Assembly: GCA_028293305.1 (NCBI GenBank)
Contig: JAQGPD010000420.1
Location: 1-7,458, forward strand
Direction: 5' to 3'
Source of the DNA: Verrucomicrobiales bacterium
GTDB taxonomy: Bacteria > Verrucomicrobiota > Verrucomicrobiia > Verrucomicrobiales > V1-33
DNA length: 7,458 nucleotides
Positions 6,030 through 7,458 of the stretch are shown here, piece after piece. The translations under genes and the position numbers were made by a program. Each line of letters begins with the position of its first letter. Within the stretch, counting starts at the first letter, position 1. Under the pieces are notes generated by a model. It was not told the origin of the DNA. It worked only from the letters and a program-made list of their open reading frames with translations, and ran no database searches.

Positions 6030-7295
6030 ATGCCGCCAGCCATGTCCAACCGCCGCTCCTTCTTCCGCCTTGCTGCTGCCGCTTCCGGTGCCGCCTTTTT
6101 GCCGTCCTGTGTGTCTCCGGGTGGGGGCGTCAGCCTTCCTGGGACGGGCGGGGGATTTGCGTTGGGGATCGATACCCTGGCGGAATCCGGATTTGCGGCG
6201 GTGCGGGGGAAGCGCGTCGGTTTGATCCTGAATCAGACCAGCGCCAGCAAAAACGCCACGCCTTCGCGGGTGGTCCTGCAACGCGCCCTGGGCCGCCAGT
6301 TCACGGCGCTTTACACCCCGGAACATGGCCTCGATGGCAAGGAAAAAGCCGGCATTCACGTCACTTCCCGCCGTGACCCCCTAACGGGACTTCCGGCTTA
6401 CAGCCTTTATGGCGACACCCGCAAACCCAGCCCGTCCATGCTGGCGAATATCGACGTCATGCTCTTCGACCTGCAGGACATCGGCAGCCGCAGCTATACT
6501 TATATAAGCACCATGGCTTTGGCGATGGAAGCCTGCGCGGAGCAGGGGAAGGAATTCATCGTGCTCGACCGGCCGAATCCACTCGGCGGCCTCCGCGTTT
6601 CCGGTCCGCCCCTGGAGCAGAAATGGAAATCCTTCGTCGGCCAGGTCCCCGTGCCCTACGTCCACGGCCTCACCGCCGGGGAACTGGCCCGCATGATCAA
6701 CGCCTACGGCTGGATCAAAGCCCGCCCGCGCCTCAACATCATGCCCATGCGCGGTTGGCAACGCAACATGTCCTGGCGCGACACCGGCCTGCGGTGGATC
6801 GCCACCAGCCCTAACATTCCGGGTCCGGAAAGCCCGTTCTATTACGCTACCACCGGCATCCTTGGCGGGCTGAACGGCGTGGACATCGGCATCGGCACCG
6901 CGCGGCCCTTCGAATACGCCGGCGGTCCCGGCATCAATCCTGACGAATTCTCCGCCAGCCTCAACCGCCGCGGCATCCCCGGTGTGCGCTTCGCCCCCTA
7001 CCGCAGCGAGCGGAAACCCGGATTCGCCGGCGCCCGCATCCTCCTGGATCCTCACGGAAACACCGACCTCCTCGCCCTCGCCGTCGTCCTTGCCAGCGAA
7101 GTGTGCCGCCGCACCAACAACTCCCCCCTCCGCGCCACCACCGGCGATACCCGGACTCTTTTCCACAAAGTCTACGGCAGCGACTCCCTCTTCCGCGATC
7201 TCCAATCCGGCCGCCCCGTCGGCTCCATCATCGCCTCCTGGCAACCCTCCCTAACCGCCTTCCGCAACAACCGTCAACGCTTCCTCCTGTATTGA
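6030..7295 (+). CDS. namZ: Exo-beta-N-acetylmuramidase NamZ-family protein (DUF1343), Tat lipoprotein
   Basis: This 421-residue protein has a twin-arginine signal (NRRSFFR, residues 7-13), a short Ala-rich hydrophobic stretch, and a lipobox-like FLPSC with Cys27 as the predicted lipidated residue. It is therefore probably folded in the cytoplasm, exported by Tat and anchored to a membrane. The mature part is a complete DUF1343 domain: GIDTLAESGF (46-55), RVGLILNQT (62-70), LYTPEHG (94-100), YSLYGDTRKPS (124-134), LFDLQDIGSRSYTY (145-158), DRPNPLGG (180-187), PVPYVHGLTAGELARMIN (207-224) and a C-terminal RQRFLLY. Characterised NamZ enzymes (glycoside hydrolase family 171, including Bacillus YbbC) release N-acetylmuramic acid from the non-reducing end of peptidoglycan fragments. 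The segment after SPNIP reads GGLNGVDIGIGT (279-290), where the family usually has EGTNxSEGRGT, so this is a divergent member whose specificity may differ. No muropeptide-recycling gene adjoins it. Confidence 0.88.
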   Translation: MPPAMSNRRSFFRLAAAASGAAFLPSCVSPGGGVSLPGTGGGFALGIDTLAESGFAAVRGKRVGLILNQTSASKNATPSRVVLQRALGRQFTALYTPEHGLDGKEKAGIHVTSRRDPLTGLPAYSLYGDTRKPSPSMLANIDVMLFDLQDIGSRSYTYISTMALAMEACAEQGKEFIVLDRPNPLGGLRVSGPPLEQKWKSFVGQVPVPYVHGLTAGELARMINAYGWIKARPRLNIMPMRGWQRNMSWRDTGLRWIATSPNIPGPESPFYYATTGILGGLNGVDIGIGTARPFEYAGGPGINPDEFSASLNRRGIPGVRFAPYRSERKPGFAGARILLDPHGNTDLLALAVVLASEVCRRTNNSPLRATTGDTRTLFHKVYGSDSLFRDLQSGRPVGSIIASWQPSLTAFRNNRQRFLLY

Positions 7296-7434
7296 GAATC
7301 CCCCCATTCCCATTCCCACTACCTCCTCCCTCCCTTCCTTTCCCTCCTCCTCCTGCTATCCCTCATCCATCACCTCCCATCATTCGAATCCCAAACCGCC
7401 CCCCCCATCCCCGCTCAAACTCAAAGCCCGCCCC
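7296..7434 (+). terminator. C/T-rich, G-poor tail after namZ: candidate Rho-dependent terminator
   Basis: Immediately after the namZ stop the plus strand becomes almost free of G. From 7301 to 7400 only three G residues are visible, within long C and T runs such as CTCCTCCCTCCC and an eight-C run near 7400. A C-rich, G-poor, unstructured transcript is the known character of Rho-utilisation sites, and no hairpin plus U-run terminator is present, so Rho-dependent termination is a reasonable inference. The complementary strand carries closely spaced G-triplets (GGGAATGGGAATGGGGGG, about 7299-7318) that could form a G-quadruplex. It could instead be plain low-complexity sequence. Confidence 0.45.
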
Positions 7435-7458
7435 TAATAACCAATAACTAATAACCAA
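7435..7458 (+). repeat. Direct repeat of TAATAACCAA at the right edge
   Basis: TAATAACCAA occurs at 7435-7444 and again at 7449-7458, separated by TAAC. Its A/T-rich composition contrasts sharply with the preceding C-rich tract. The window ends inside the pattern, so it may be the start of a longer tandem array. Confidence 0.55.

Noticed and set aside
5723..6376. 217-codon plus-strand frame spanning the kinase-like/namZ divergent region
   Set aside because: It overlaps two better-supported genes on opposite strands, and its product has no coherent composition or motif.
6381..7244. 287-codon open frame on the minus strand
   Set aside because: It is antiparallel to namZ and encodes a Gly/Ala/Asp/Glu-rich product typical of an antisense shadow.
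7103..7447. 114-codon plus-strand frame running past the namZ stop
   Set aside because: It is Pro/Ser/His-rich because it reads C/T-rich DNA out of frame with namZ, and it has no plausible start signal or family.

Overview
The window is GC-rich bacterial chromosome carrying six protein genes: five on the minus strand and one on the plus strand at the right end. Weak or absent Shine-Dalgarno sequences before most genes, a Tat-type lipoprotein, a REP-like repeat pair, and the mix of a circularly permuted ATP-grasp/alpha-E pair with a DUF1343 (NamZ) enzyme suggest a Gram-negative bacterium. Verrucomicrobiota (Opitutales-like) is my best guess, but it is an impression from gene style and not proof.

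Layout on the minus strand, in order of transcription: a protein whose C-terminal half resembles the protein-kinase-like domain of phage polyvalent proteins (5949-4939); an RlmI-type 23S rRNA cytosine methyltransferase (4744-3494); a 236-bp gap holding two REP-like hairpins in inverted orientation; an EI24/CysZ-type membrane protein (3257-2589); a circularly permuted ATP-grasp protein (2501-1065); and an alpha-E (DUF403) protein starting at 975 and running off the left edge. On the plus strand a Tat-exported lipoprotein of the NamZ/DUF1343 family (6030-7295) is followed by an unusual C/T-rich, G-poor tail and the beginning of an A/T-rich direct repeat.

The only pair with a strong functional link is ATP-grasp plus alpha-E. 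This conserved two-gene core belongs to a widespread, biochemically poorly characterised predicted peptide-ligase system, and its usual partners (a transglutaminase-like protease and sometimes a proteasome-like hydrolase) would be expected just left of the window. NamZ is predicted to remove N-acetylmuramic acid from peptidoglycan fragments. The kinase-like gene is divergent from namZ across only 80 bp and has lower third-position GC than its neighbours, which suggests separate ancestry. The methyltransferase and EI24 genes look like ordinary single-function genes. No RNA genes, CRISPR arrays, integrases or complete insertion sequences were seen.
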